In this document: one piece after another, positions 54,501 to 62,634 of the stretch
Position numbering within the stretch: the stretch's first letter is position 1
Layout of the letters: each line of letters starts with the position of its first letter
Source: Sphingobium sp. YR768
GTDB lineage: Bacteria > Pseudomonadota > Alphaproteobacteria > Sphingomonadales > Sphingomonadaceae
Direction: 5' to 3'
NCBI RefSeq assembly: GCF_900111125.1
Contig: NZ_FOGE01000001.1
Coordinates: forward strand, 372,001 to 436,000
Length of the DNA: 64,000 nt
The notes under the pieces: model-generated
Seen by the model: only the letters and a program-made list of their open reading frames with translations
Database searches by the model: none
Told to the model about the DNA's origin: nothing
Translations under genes and position numbers: made by a program

Positions 54501-56621
54501 TCAGGCCACTCGTTCGCGCTGCGGCAGCGGGTCATGGCGCGGCGCAGGTCGGGATTCGCTTCCTACCACCGCAACCACTTCCACTCCCTTACCGTCGGGG
54601 ATTTCCAGGAAGGACAGCACCGGCGTTTCGGGCAAATGCGGCTTGAACAGGCGGGCCAGCGCCCGGCGCGCGACCGGCGAGGTGACGATGGCGAAATTGC
54701 GGGCCTGCCCCAGCATCGGCCGGGCGGCATGCACCACCGATTCGACGATGCGGTTGGCAAGGCTGGGTTCGATCGGATGCTTGGCATCGCCCGCAACCCG
54801 CATGGCCTGCGCCAGCATCGCTTCCAGATCGCCGTCCAGCGTGATGACCGGCAGCGGCATCTTCACCGGGACCAGGCCCTGAATGATGAGCGCGCCAATG
54901 CGCTGACGCACCGCTTCGACAAGTTGCTCCGGCGTCATGTCCGGGCGGGCTCCATCGACCATCGCCTCGCAAATGCGGCGGAAGTCCTTGAGCGCAATGC
55001 CTTCGGACAGCAGTGCACGGCAAAGCCCGCTGATCTGCGTCAGGCTCAGCAGGCCGGGCGTCAGCCCTTCCACCAGCTGCGGCGCGGCGTCCTTCAGATT
55101 GTCGAGCAGCTTGCGGGCTTCGTCCAGGCCGAACATTTCGGCCGCGTTCATCGCGATCAGCTGGTTGAGGTGCGTGGCGACCACCGTCGGCGGATCGACC
55201 ACCGTATAGCCAGCCACCACGGCTTCGCTGCGCTTGGCCTGCGAAATCCACACCGCGTCCAGCCCGAAGGTCGGATCTTTCGCCGCGCGGCCCTGCACCG
55301 TGCCCTCCAGCGCGCCACTGTCGAGCGCGAGCAGATCGTCGGGCCAGATTTCATCTTCACCCACCACGACACCGGCAATGGTGATGCGATACTGGTTGGG
55401 CTCCAGCGCCAGATTATCCTTCACGCGGACCATCGGCACGACAAAGCCCAGTTCCTTGGACAGCTGGCGACGAATACCGGTGATCCGGGCCATCAGCGGC
55501 GCGCCCTTGCGCTCATCCACCAGCCCGATCAGGCCATAACCGATCTCCAGTCCCAGCACGGCGCCGTCCGACACATCGTCCCACTCGATCAGCGCCGGGT
55601 TGGGCGCGGGCGGCAGAGGCGCCGGTTCGGCAGCCTTCTTCTGCTTGGCGGCACGCAATTGCCAGGCGATGCCGCCCGCAACCGCCGCGGCCGGCAGGAT
55701 GATCATGTGCGGCATGCCCGGCAGGACGCCCAGAAAGCCCAGAATGGCGGCAACCGGAATCCACGCCTTGCCCGTGCCGAACTGGCCGGCGATCTGACCG
55801 GACAGGTCGCCTTCGCTCTTGACGCGGGTGACGATGGAGGCCGCTGCAATCGACAGCAGCAGCGCAGGAATCTGCGCCACCAGCGCGTCGCCGATCGCCA
55901 GAATGATATAGGTCTGGGCCGCTTCACCGATCGCCAGCCCATGGCTGACCACGCCCAGGATGATGCCGCCGATGATGTTGATCACCAGAATCAGGATGCC
56001 CGCGACCGCATCCCCCTTCACGAACTTGCTGGCGCCGTCCATCGAGCCGTAGAAGTCCGCCTCGGTCGCGACTTCCTGACGGCGGATCTTGGCTTCTTCG
56101 GGCGTCATCAGGCCGGCATTGAGATCGGCGTCGATCGCCATCTGCTTGCCGGGCAAGGCGTCCAGGGTGAAGCGCGCCGACACTTCGGACACGCGGCCCG
56201 CGCCCTTGGTGATGACCACCAGGTTGATGATCATCAGGATCGCGAAGACGAAGATACCGACGACATAGTCGCCGCCGATCAGGAAGTGACCAAAGGCCTC
56301 GATCACCTGACCTGCCGCATCCGCGCCCTCATGCCCCTGCACCAGCACGACGCGGGTCGACGCGACGTTCAGCGCCAGCCGCAGCAGGGTCGCGAACAAC
56401 AGCACCGTCGGGAAGCTGGAAAAGTCGAGCGGCTTGGCGGCATTCAGCGCTACCATCAGCACGGCAAGGCTGATCATGATATTGGTGATGAAACCGATAT
56501 CCAGCATGACCGCCGGCACCGGCACCATCATGAACACAACGACCATCAATGTCGCGAACGGCAGCACGGCGCCCTTGACGGCGCTCATCCAGATTTTCGC
56601 TTTGACTTGGGCAGGGGACAT
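54501..56621 (-). CDS. flhA: Flagellar export gate protein FlhA
   Basis: A 706-residue export gate protein with eight helices in the first half and a large cytoplasmic domain. MLDIGFITNIMISLAVLMVALNAAKPLDFSSFPTVLLFATLLRLALNVASTRVVL, the FHIPEP region RFTLDALPGKQMAIDADLNAG and the C-terminal VSRRALARLFKPHLPETPVLSFLEIP-like end are classical. fliA follows 14 bases after it. Confidence 0.97.
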   Translation of the reverse strand: MSPAQVKAKIWMSAVKGAVLPFATLMVVVFMMVPVPAVMLDIGFITNIMISLAVLMVALNAAKPLDFSSFPTVLLFATLLRLALNVASTRVVLVQGHEGADAAGQVIEAFGHFLIGGDYVVGIFVFAILMIINLVVITKGAGRVSEVSARFTLDALPGKQMAIDADLNAGLMTPEEAKIRRQEVATEADFYGSMDGASKFVKGDAVAGILILVINIIGGIILGVVSHGLAIGEAAQTYIILAIGDALVAQIPALLLSIAAASIVTRVKSEGDLSGQIAGQFGTGKAWIPVAAILGFLGVLPGMPHMIILPAAAVAGGIAWQLRAAKQKKAAEPAPLPPAPNPALIEWDDVSDGAVLGLEIGYGLIGLVDERKGAPLMARITGIRRQLSKELGFVVPMVRVKDNLALEPNQYRITIAGVVVGEDEIWPDDLLALDSGALEGTVQGRAAKDPTFGLDAVWISQAKRSEAVVAGYTVVDPPTVVATHLNQLIAMNAAEMFGLDEARKLLDNLKDAAPQLVEGLTPGLLSLTQISGLCRALLSEGIALKDFRRICEAMVDGARPDMTPEQLVEAVRQRIGALIIQGLVPVKMPLPVITLDGDLEAMLAQAMRVAGDAKHPIEPSLANRIVESVVHAARPMLGQARNFAIVTSPVARRALARLFKPHLPETPVLSFLEIPDGKGVEVVAVVGSESRPAPRHDPLPQRERVA

Positions 56622-56629
56622 TCTGGCCG

Positions 56630-57448
56630 TTACCTTCCGAGGGTGGCAAGCATGAGATAGGCGAGACGCGCCGTCTGCGGTTGCGGCTTGACCATGATGT
56701 CAGGCTGCTCGCTCAGGCGCTGGGTTTCGATCCGCACATAATCGGCGGGCTGCACCGTCTTCGCCCCGCTGGGCAAAGATGTGTCGGCATATTGGGTGGG
56801 ACCGCCAAGGCTGTCCGAACTCCTCTGGAGCTTGGCAGCGAAGCGATCGCGAATTTCGGAGAAGCTGCGGGCATTGCCCTGCTTGTCGTAGAAGATCGAA
56901 CGGTTGGCGCGCGCCGCCGCCGGGAACAGCGATGCGGCCGTGGCGTCGGGCGCTCGATCATGCACCGACAGGAATTTGGATGCCCCGCCCACGCCCAGAA
57001 AATGGGCGAGATAGAGATCGACCGGTTCGGCCTCGCGGCCCAGCTTCGATTCCAGATAGGCCTTGTTGTCGGCGGCATGTTCGGCCGCCATGACGGAGGC
57101 CGTTTCAGGATGCTTGCGCAGGTCCAGTATCTGCTGGCGCAATTCGGGGTCGGACACGGTGTAGCGGCCGTTGCTGCCCCGGCTGATCGCATCAGCGGCC
57201 CAGCCCAGGCCATATTCGGCGCCATGCTTGTCGACAACGGCGAGCCAGCTCTGATCGATGAACTGATAAAGGCCGGTGGCGGACGATGTCGCCGCGCGCG
57301 CCGTGGGATTGAGGCTGGATTCGATCTTCGCCTGACCCAGCAGATAGCTGAAGTCCACGCCGGTACGACGGCTCGCCATCGCAATCGCGTTGGTCACGCG
57401 ATTGCCGGTCGATCCCGACGTTGCCGATATGTCTGCGAAAGCCGACAC
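56630..57448 (-). CDS. SLT-type lytic transglycosylase in the flagellar operon
   Basis: About 272 residues with an SLT domain near the N terminus: FSYLLGQAKIESSLNPTARAATSSATGLYQFIDQSW, holding the catalytic Glu and the typical TGLYQF motif. No signal peptide is seen, so export by the flagellar secretion apparatus, as for FlgJ-type muramidases, is plausible. It is the first gene before flhA and fliA under a sigma-54 promoter. A GTG at 57448 fits a GAGGA site; a TTG at 57457 is an alternative. It may open the cell wall for the rod. Confidence 0.85.
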   Translation of the reverse strand: MSAFADISATSGSTGNRVTNAIAMASRRTGVDFSYLLGQAKIESSLNPTARAATSSATGLYQFIDQSWLAVVDKHGAEYGLGWAADAISRGSNGRYTVSDPELRQQILDLRKHPETASVMAAEHAADNKAYLESKLGREAEPVDLYLAHFLGVGGASKFLSVHDRAPDATAASLFPAAARANRSIFYDKQGNARSFSEIRDRFAAKLQRSSDSLGGPTQYADTSLPSGAKTVQPADYVRIETQRLSEQPDIMVKPQPQTARLAYLMLATLGR

Positions 57449-57485
57449 TGAACCCAAATCCTCACTTTGCTAGCGAGGACATTAG

Positions 57486-57502
57486 AGCAAGGCTTGTGCC
57501 AA
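57486..57502 (-). promoter_or_regulatory. Sigma-54 promoter of SLT-flhA-fliA
   Basis: On the minus strand TTGGCACAAGCCTTGCT, with GG and GC separated by exactly ten bases, as in the -24/-12 consensus. GTTAACCAAATA lies just upstream, resembling the CtrA half-site element by flgG. Confidence 0.85.
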
Positions 57503-57545
57503 TATTTGGTTAACGCGGCCGCAAGAAAATGGAGGCAGCACAACG

Positions 57546-57570
57546 AAAAACGGCGCCCGCAGGCGCCGCT
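57546..57570 (-). terminator. Terminator of flgA-flgM-flgN
   Basis: On the minus strand CGGCGCC pairs with GGCGCCG around TGCG, followed by TTTTT. It is about 25 bases past the FlgN-like stop codon. Confidence 0.85.
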
Positions 57571-57592
57571 TTAGGATTAACCAAAGAAATTT

Positions 57593-57901
57593 TCAGCGGC
57601 CGTAGGTCAAGGGAGCCGCCCGCGCACCATGCGCCGCCAGGATCGACAGACGCTGGCTGCTATGATCAGCCAGCAGGCTGACTCGTATCCGCGCGCTTTC
57701 CAGCAGCGGCATCATCGCGCTCAGCCGCTCGACCACAGCCGGTTCGGATCGCCAGGCGCCGATCGCCCTCACAGCGGAAGCCGCGTGGCTGACGCGATTG
57801 CTGGCGGTTTCGATGGCCACCGCATCGCTGCTGCCCAGAACATCGCGGAGATCCTCGAACGCATCGAACAGATCATCCAGCGCAGCAAGACCGAGCGGCA
57901 T
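57593..57901 (-). CDS. flgN: FlgN-like export chaperone candidate
   Basis: A 102-residue, all-helical protein (LAALDDLFDAFEDLRDVLGSSDAVAIETASNRVSHAASAVRAIG and LSAMMPLLESARIRVSLLADHSSQRLSIL). Size, helical heptads and position 12 bases after flgM fit FlgN, the chaperone of hook-associated proteins FlgK and FlgL. Sequence identity to known FlgN is weak, so this is mainly by context. Confidence 0.65.
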   Translation of the reverse strand: MPLGLAALDDLFDAFEDLRDVLGSSDAVAIETASNRVSHAASAVRAIGAWRSEPAVVERLSAMMPLLESARIRVSLLADHSSQRLSILAAHGARAAPLTYGR

Positions 57902-57913
57902 TATGGCTATTCC

Positions 57914-58192
57914 TTATGCGGCGGATGGCAGGTCGAGTTCGACCATGCGATCGGCAATGGCATTGGCATCGACCGGGTAGTTGCCCGAAGCGATGGCGGA
58001 CTTGATCGCGGCGATACGGTCCATGTCGACCGGCGCGCCTTCGGCGGCCATGCGTGCAGCAGGACTGGCCGAAGCCGACGCGGAAGCAGCCGTCGTCGAT
58101 CCGGTAGCCGTGGACGCGCGGGTCTTGCCACCTTCTCGCAGGCTGGTCGCGCCGATCGCGCTGCTGATGCTCTGGCCCACAGAGTTGATCAT
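57914..58192 (-). CDS. flgM: Anti-sigma-28 factor FlgM
   Basis: A 92-residue protein with a disordered Ser/Ala-rich first half and the conserved sigma-28-binding C-terminal part VDMDRIAAIKSAIASGNYPVDANAIADRMVELDL. It holds FliA inactive until the hook is complete and FlgM is exported. It follows flgA under a sigma-54 promoter. Confidence 0.93.
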   Translation of the reverse strand: MINSVGQSISSAIGATSLREGGKTRASTATGSTTAASASASASPAARMAAEGAPVDMDRIAAIKSAIASGNYPVDANAIADRMVELDLPSAA

Positions 58193-58238
58193 TGGGTAAA
58201 ATCCTTCACTCGTCCCTCAGACCCTATAACGGACAAGT

Positions 58239-58805
58239 TCAAAAACTATTAAATCCCGGAATGCGCACAACCCCCATTTCCACGACTTGGGCGAAAATCG
58301 GCGCACTTTTCTTGTCTTCGCGCACCCGGATCGTCTCGCCCATGGCGCCATCTTCGTCGGCGACCATCATCCGCGAGACGCTGAAAGCCGAATTTCCGGC
58401 CAAGAGTTGGACGGGATCGCCCTTGCGCACGACATTGTCCTTCGGCGCAACCGGCGCAGCGCGGGTAAAGCGATTGGCGGCCGCATGGCCCGGCAACGGA
58501 CCCGAAGCGGCGGCCGACGCGCCCGCCACCAGCGGTACGCGGATACGCCAGCCCAGCGCCGCACATTGCACCATCGCCGCGCCGAATATCGGGCCTTCGA
58601 CGGTCGGCGTCGCCGGACAGGCCGCCAGCCGCAACCGGCGATCGACCGGCGCAGCGGGGCCGCCCGGTTCGCCCAGATTGGCGCCCACGGTCATCGCCAC
58701 CAGGCTGTCGATACGGTCGAGATTCTCGAATTTCTGCTGCGCCGCTGCGGGCTGGACGTTCGTCAGCGCGGCGGCGGCGAGAAGGATGGACGATACTCGA
58801 AACAC
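58239..58805 (-). CDS. flgA: P-ring assembly chaperone FlgA
   Basis: A 188-residue secreted protein with a signal peptide (MFRVSSILLAAAALTNVQPAAAQ) and a C-terminal SAF domain (VPLVAG, VVRKGDPVQLLAGNSAFSVSRMMVADEDGAMGETIRVREDKKSAPIFAQV). It helps assemble the P ring (FlgI). It starts with GTG at 58805 with AGGAGA upstream. It is first in flgA-flgM-flgN. Confidence 0.92.
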   Translation of the reverse strand: MFRVSSILLAAAALTNVQPAAAQQKFENLDRIDSLVAMTVGANLGEPGGPAAPVDRRLRLAACPATPTVEGPIFGAAMVQCAALGWRIRVPLVAGASAAASGPLPGHAAANRFTRAAPVAPKDNVVRKGDPVQLLAGNSAFSVSRMMVADEDGAMGETIRVREDKKSAPIFAQVVEMGVVRIPGFNSF

Positions 58806-58847
58806 GGCTTGTCTCCTGATGAGGCGGACAGTCTATCCCGTGATTTC

Positions 58848-58864
58848 AGCAATATCCGTGCCAA
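58848..58864 (-). promoter_or_regulatory. Sigma-54 promoter of flgA-flgM-flgN
   Basis: On the minus strand TTGGCACGGATATTGCT, GG and GC exactly ten bases apart. It lies in the 65 bases between flgA and the motB-like stop codon. Confidence 0.87.
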
Positions 58865-58870
58865 CCGGGG

Positions 58871-59368
58871 TCAGTTGGCTTTCAACGGCGCCGGTGCGAT
58901 GCGGATCACCTGCCCCTGCCCGCTCTTGCCATCGGCCTGATCCAGGCCGCGAATCGACAGTCGTCCCTGCGCGATGCCATCCGCCCGCAGCGCCCTTGCG
59001 ACGGCACCCAGACGGGCGGCGGCCAGATCCCATTCGTCGAAGCGCTGACGCGACGGATCGGTGCCATGACTGCGAATTTCCACGCCACCGGCATCCCTGT
59101 CGAAACGGCGCGCTACGGCGGATAGACGCGCCCTGCCCGCCTGCGTCAACAATGCCTCACCCGGTGCGAAGAGTTGGGCAGCGGGCAGTTCCACGCCCTG
59201 CGCCATGGCCCGGCCGCCAAATTGCTGGCTGACCTGCGCCAGCATGGCGTCACGACGCGATCCGCTAGCCTGAAGCAGCACGAAGAAGGCGAGCAGCAGC
59301 AACAGCAGGTCGGCGAAACTCACCGCCCAGCGATTGCGCCGACCGATCGCGGCGGAAGGAGCGATCAT
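58871..59368 (-). CDS. motB: MotB-like stator protein
   Basis: A 165-residue protein with one N-terminal membrane helix (WAVSFADLLLLLLAFFVLL) that contains Asp20, the proton-binding residue position of MotB/PomB. The periplasmic part is a compact OmpA-like peptidoglycan-binding domain (VEIRSHGTDPSRQRFDEWDLAAARLGAVARALRADGI). It is shorter than E. coli MotB (308). It overlaps the MotA-like gene by four bases. Confidence 0.88.
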   Translation of the reverse strand: MIAPSAAIGRRNRWAVSFADLLLLLLAFFVLLQASGSRRDAMLAQVSQQFGGRAMAQGVELPAAQLFAPGEALLTQAGRARLSAVARRFDRDAGGVEIRSHGTDPSRQRFDEWDLAAARLGAVARALRADGIAQGRLSIRGLDQADGKSGQGQVIRIAPAPLKAN

Positions 59369-60033
59369 GCGACCTCCCGGATGGATGCGCGGCGCAGCGG
59401 GGCGTTTTCCCGCCGTGCGATCGCCAGCATCCGGTCCGCCGCTTCCCGCTGCCAGGCCAGTTCCCGTTCGGACAGGTCGGCAAGGCGGGCGGCAATCGGC
59501 GCGGCGATGATATTGGCGATGACCACGCCATAGAAGGTGGTGAGAAGGGCCAGCGCCATGGACGGCCCAAGCGCGGCAGGATCGTCCATCGCGGCAAACA
59601 TGCCGACCAGCCCGACGATCGTACCGGCCATGCCCAGCGCGGGCGCAGCGTCGGCGATAGACAGCCAGACCTTGTGCACGGCGCCATGGCGCTGCGTCCG
59701 GTCGGCCAGGGTCTGGACCACCCAAAGCTCGAACATGTCGGTACGGTCGCAATTGGCGAGCTTACGCGCGGCTTCGGTCAGGAAGGGACTGGCAGTCTTC
59801 ACCCGGTCGGTGCAGGACAGGCCCCGCAACTGCGCCACCTGATCGATCTTCAGCATTGCGGCCCGCGCCGCATCGCGATCCCGAGAGGGATCGGCGGTAA
59901 ATAGCGGCCGCAATGCCGATAGGGCCCGACCCATCGACCCGGCGCCATTTTGGAACAGGGCCACCAGCGCGATCCCTGCCAGCATGGCCAGCAAGGTCAG
60001 CGGATCGAACAAATGGCCGAAAATCGCTATCAT
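59365..60033 (-). CDS. motA: MotA/ExbB-family stator protein
   Basis: A 222-residue MotA-family protein. The channel-forming helices and loop are strongly PomA/MotA-like (ADAAPALGMAGTIVGLVGMFAAMDDPAALGPSMALALLTTFYGVVIAN, from residue 127). Only one hydrophobic helix (about 10-28) lies before the cytoplasmic domain, where MotA normally has two, so it seems to have three membrane helices like ExbB/TolQ. The ATG at 60033 is chosen because the upstream frame is Arg-rich and polar. It pairs with the MotB-like gene as the motor stator. Confidence 0.87.
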   Translation of the reverse strand: MIAIFGHLFDPLTLLAMLAGIALVALFQNGAGSMGRALSALRPLFTADPSRDRDAARAAMLKIDQVAQLRGLSCTDRVKTASPFLTEAARKLANCDRTDMFELWVVQTLADRTQRHGAVHKVWLSIADAAPALGMAGTIVGLVGMFAAMDDPAALGPSMALALLTTFYGVVIANIIAAPIAARLADLSERELAWQREAADRMLAIARRENAPLRRASIREVA

Positions 60034-60100
60034 GAAAGCCCTGGTCCCTTGCCGTCTCTTCTGTCGTCTCGTCGCCCGGCGGCAACGCCCTGCCGCCGAC

Positions 60101-60116
60101 CGGCAAAAAATTGCCG
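60101..60116. promoter_or_regulatory. CGGCAAAAAATTGCCG palindrome upstream of flgB
   Basis: A 16-base near-perfect palindrome located about 75 bases upstream of the flgB -24 element, a typical enhancer distance for a sigma-54 activator. It shares the CCGGCAA core with the flbD-fliC intergenic sites. Confidence 0.55.
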
Positions 60117-60189
60117 CCCTTGCCGCCTCTCCCTGCAAGCCCCCTGTTTCCGGGAGATTTCAGCACCATCCTGCGTCACCCACGCAAAA

Positions 60190-60206
60190 TGGCACGGCTC
60201 TTGCTG
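60190..60206 (+). promoter_or_regulatory. Sigma-54 promoter of flgB operon
   Basis: TGGCACGGCTCTTGCTG with GG and GC ten bases apart. It lies 77 bases before the flgB start codon. Confidence 0.87.
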
Positions 60207-60282
60207 ATATCAGGCTGGATCACCCGCAGGAGACGCCATCAGGCTTCAGAACGGCGGGGGGATCAAAACCTTTAGGGCAAAG

Positions 60283-60657
60283 ATGAGCATGTCGGTCGAA
60301 GACAATCTGTTCGGGATACATGGAAAGGCGCTGGCGCTTCGTTCGCAGCGCCTGTCCCTGCTCGCGTCGAACATCGCCAACGCCTCCACGCCCAATTACA
60401 AGGCCCGCGACATCGATTTCGAGGCGGCGCTAAAGGAAGCGACCAGCCAGACCGGCAAGTCGGCCACCGACGTATCGCAGGCCGTAGACGATGCCATGGG
60501 CTATCGCGTGCCGCTGCAACCCAGCCTGGACGGCAACACCGTCGAACTGAGCACCGAACAGACTTTGTTCGCCGAAAATGCGGTCAAATATCGCACCACC
60601 CTGTCCTTTCTGGAGGGCCGTATCAACACCATCAACCGCGCGCTGAAGGGAGAATGA
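60283..60657 (+). CDS. flgB: Flagellar proximal rod protein FlgB
   Basis: A 124-residue rod protein with the rod-hook N-terminal motif (LALRSQRLSLLASNIANASTPNYKARDIDFEAALKE) and the C-terminal helix FAENAVKYRTTLSFLEGRINTINRALKG. It may start at 60283 or two codons later (60289). It overlaps flgC by four bases. Confidence 0.95.
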   Translation: MSMSVEDNLFGIHGKALALRSQRLSLLASNIANASTPNYKARDIDFEAALKEATSQTGKSATDVSQAVDDAMGYRVPLQPSLDGNTVELSTEQTLFAENAVKYRTTLSFLEGRINTINRALKGE

Positions 60658-61070
60658 GCATGAGCGGCTCAAGCCCCATGAACATTTTCGACATTGCCGG
60701 GCGCGCCATGAGCGCGCAGCTCGTGCGTCTGAACACCACCGCTTCCAACATGGCCAATGCCGGCAATGTCACCGGCAGCGCGGCGGAAGCCTATCGCGCG
60801 ATCAAACCCGTGTTCGAATCCGTGACCGACAGCCCCGGCGTTTCGACCGTAAAGGTCAAGAATGTCGTGACCAGCAGCGCGGAGCCGACCAAGCGGCACG
60901 ATCCCAACCATCCGCTGGCCGACGCCAATGGCGATGTCTGGGAATCCGCCGTCGATAGCAATGCGGAGATGGTCGACATGATCGAGACCGCCCGCATGTA
61001 CCAGAATAACGTGCAGGTGCTCAACACCGCCAAATCCCTGATGCTGGAAACCATAAGGATCGGCAAATGA
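60654..61070 (+). CDS. flgC: Flagellar proximal rod protein FlgC
   Basis: A 138-residue rod protein. MNIFDIAGRAMSAQLVRLNTTASNMANAGNVTGSAAEAYRAIKPVF and the C-terminal NAEMVDMIETARMYQNNVQVLNTAKSLMLETIRIGK are classical. The ATG at 60654 overlaps flgB; another ATG lies at 60660. It overlaps flgD by four bases. Confidence 0.96.
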   Translation: MSMSGSSPMNIFDIAGRAMSAQLVRLNTTASNMANAGNVTGSAAEAYRAIKPVFESVTDSPGVSTVKVKNVVTSSAEPTKRHDPNHPLADANGDVWESAVDSNAEMVDMIETARMYQNNVQVLNTAKSLMLETIRIGK

Positions 61071-61726
61071 CGACGACCTCCACCGTCACCGACAGCGCGG
61101 GCCTTTCGGTCTATAATCCCACCGCGACGACCGGCACCGGCAAGTCGGAAATGGGCCAGTCCGATTTCCTGACGCTGCTGACCGCGCAGATGCAATATCA
61201 GGACCCGTTCGAGCCGGTCGACAATAGCGAAATGGTGTCGCAGATGGCGACCATCACCAATTCGAGCGGCATCGCGGAGATGAACTCCACGCTCAAATCG
61301 CTGGCGTCGGAACTCACCGGCACGCGCCTTGGCGATGCGGCAAGCTGGATCGGCAAGTCGATGCTGGTCCAGAGCAATGTCGCGGTGCCTGACAGCGGCG
61401 GCTATTATGCGGGGCAGATCACCCTGTCGTCCGCCAGCGACGCGGTCAGCGTCGATCTGGTCGATGGCGACGGCAATGTCGTCAAGACGATCGATCTGGG
61501 CGCACAGAGCGCCGGCGATGTCAGTTTCTACTGGGATGGCAAGGACGACACGGGCGAAACCGCGTCGACATCCTCGCTGCAAGTGAAGGTCAACGGCGGC
61601 ACGACCAGCAAGGTCGCGACCTGGGCCACGATCGCCGCCGTCCAGTCACCCGCCGACGGTTCCTCCTCCAAACTCATCACCGCGCTCGGCAGCTACAGCC
61701 CGTCCGACGCGATCAGCCTGATGTAA
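61067..61726 (+). CDS. flgD: Hook assembly cap protein FlgD
   Basis: A 219-residue hook cap. The N-terminal conserved motif MGQSDFLTLLTAQMQYQDPFEPVDNSEMVSQMATITNSSGIAEMN is strong; the C-terminal half has FlgD Ig-like and Tudor-like strands (VVKTIDLGAQSAGDVSFYWDGKDDTGETA). It is translationally coupled to flgC. Confidence 0.95.
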   Translation: MTTTSTVTDSAGLSVYNPTATTGTGKSEMGQSDFLTLLTAQMQYQDPFEPVDNSEMVSQMATITNSSGIAEMNSTLKSLASELTGTRLGDAASWIGKSMLVQSNVAVPDSGGYYAGQITLSSASDAVSVDLVDGDGNVVKTIDLGAQSAGDVSFYWDGKDDTGETASTSSLQVKVNGGTTSKVATWATIAAVQSPADGSSSKLITALGSYSPSDAISLM

Positions 61727-61768
61727 TTTTCACTACCCACATATCCTTTTCACCCAAGGAGCAACGCC

Positions 61769-62605
61769 ATGTCCTTCTACACCTCGCTATCGGGCCTCAA
61801 GGCCGCGCAGACCGACCTTTCCGCCATCTCCAACAACGTCGCCAACGTCGGGTCGACCGGCTTCAAGAAGAGCACGGTTGCCTTCGGCGACATCTTCGCG
61901 GCCGCGCCGATGCAGACCACCAACAAGACCGCCGGTCAGGGCGTTCGGGTGCAGGGCGTGAACCAGCAATTCACCCAGGGCACGATCGAAACCACCGACA
62001 AGACGCTGGATCTGGCGATCACCGGCGAAGGCTATTTCACCGTCAAGGGTGAGGATGGCACCATCAGCTATACCCGCAACGGCGCGATGGCGGTGGACGA
62101 CGATCGCTATGTGGTCGACACCACCGGATCGCGCATTCAGGTTTTCGCGGTCGATGCCGACACCGGCGCGCAGACCACGACCGCCAGTTCGACGGCTGAC
62201 CTGGTCGACCTCCAGATCCCCACCACCTACAAGGGCGAGGAAACCGGCGCACAGCTGACCAGCGTCGGCGTGGGCAAGGATGGTCTGGTTTCGGCCGTCT
62301 ATGCCGACGGCAGCACCGTCTATCTGGGTCAGGTCGCCATGGCATCCTTCAACAATCAGGAAGGCCTGCGGCAGGAGGGCGACGCCCATTGGAGTTCGAC
62401 CGCTGACAGCGGCACCCCCATTTTGGGCACCGCCAATCAGGGCATGTATGGCGCGATCAGCTCGGGGTCACTGGAACATTCCAACGTCGACATCACCGAG
62501 GAACTGGTGGCGCTGATCTCTGCCCAGCGCAATTTCCAGGCGAACAGCAAGGCGATCGAGGCAGCGAACACGCTGACAACGACTATCGTCAACCTGCGCA
62601 CCTAA
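61769..62605 (+). CDS. flgE: Flagellar hook protein FlgE (short form)
   Basis: A 278-residue protein with MSFYTSLSGLKAAQTDLSAISNNVANVGSTGFKKSTVAFGDIF at the start, GEGYFTVKGEDGTISYTRNGAMAVDDDRYVVDTTGSRIQVF in the middle, and SGSLEHSNVDITEELVALISAQRNFQANSKAIEAANTLTTTIVNLR at the end. E. coli FlgE is 402 residues, so one outer domain is probably absent. Its order after flgD and the TSLSGL start support FlgE over a second rod protein. AAGGAG precedes the ATG. Confidence 0.92.
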   Translation: MSFYTSLSGLKAAQTDLSAISNNVANVGSTGFKKSTVAFGDIFAAAPMQTTNKTAGQGVRVQGVNQQFTQGTIETTDKTLDLAITGEGYFTVKGEDGTISYTRNGAMAVDDDRYVVDTTGSRIQVFAVDADTGAQTTTASSTADLVDLQIPTTYKGEETGAQLTSVGVGKDGLVSAVYADGSTVYLGQVAMASFNNQEGLRQEGDAHWSSTADSGTPILGTANQGMYGAISSGSLEHSNVDITEELVALISAQRNFQANSKAIEAANTLTTTIVNLRT

Positions 62606-62634
62606 GCATAGCCACGGGATAGGATAGTCAGCCC

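Noticed and set aside
54534..56660. A 708-residue open frame on the plus strand opposite flhA
   Set aside because: It is a mirror of flhA codon bias; the product is His/Arg/Gln-rich with no domain, while flhA is unmistakable.
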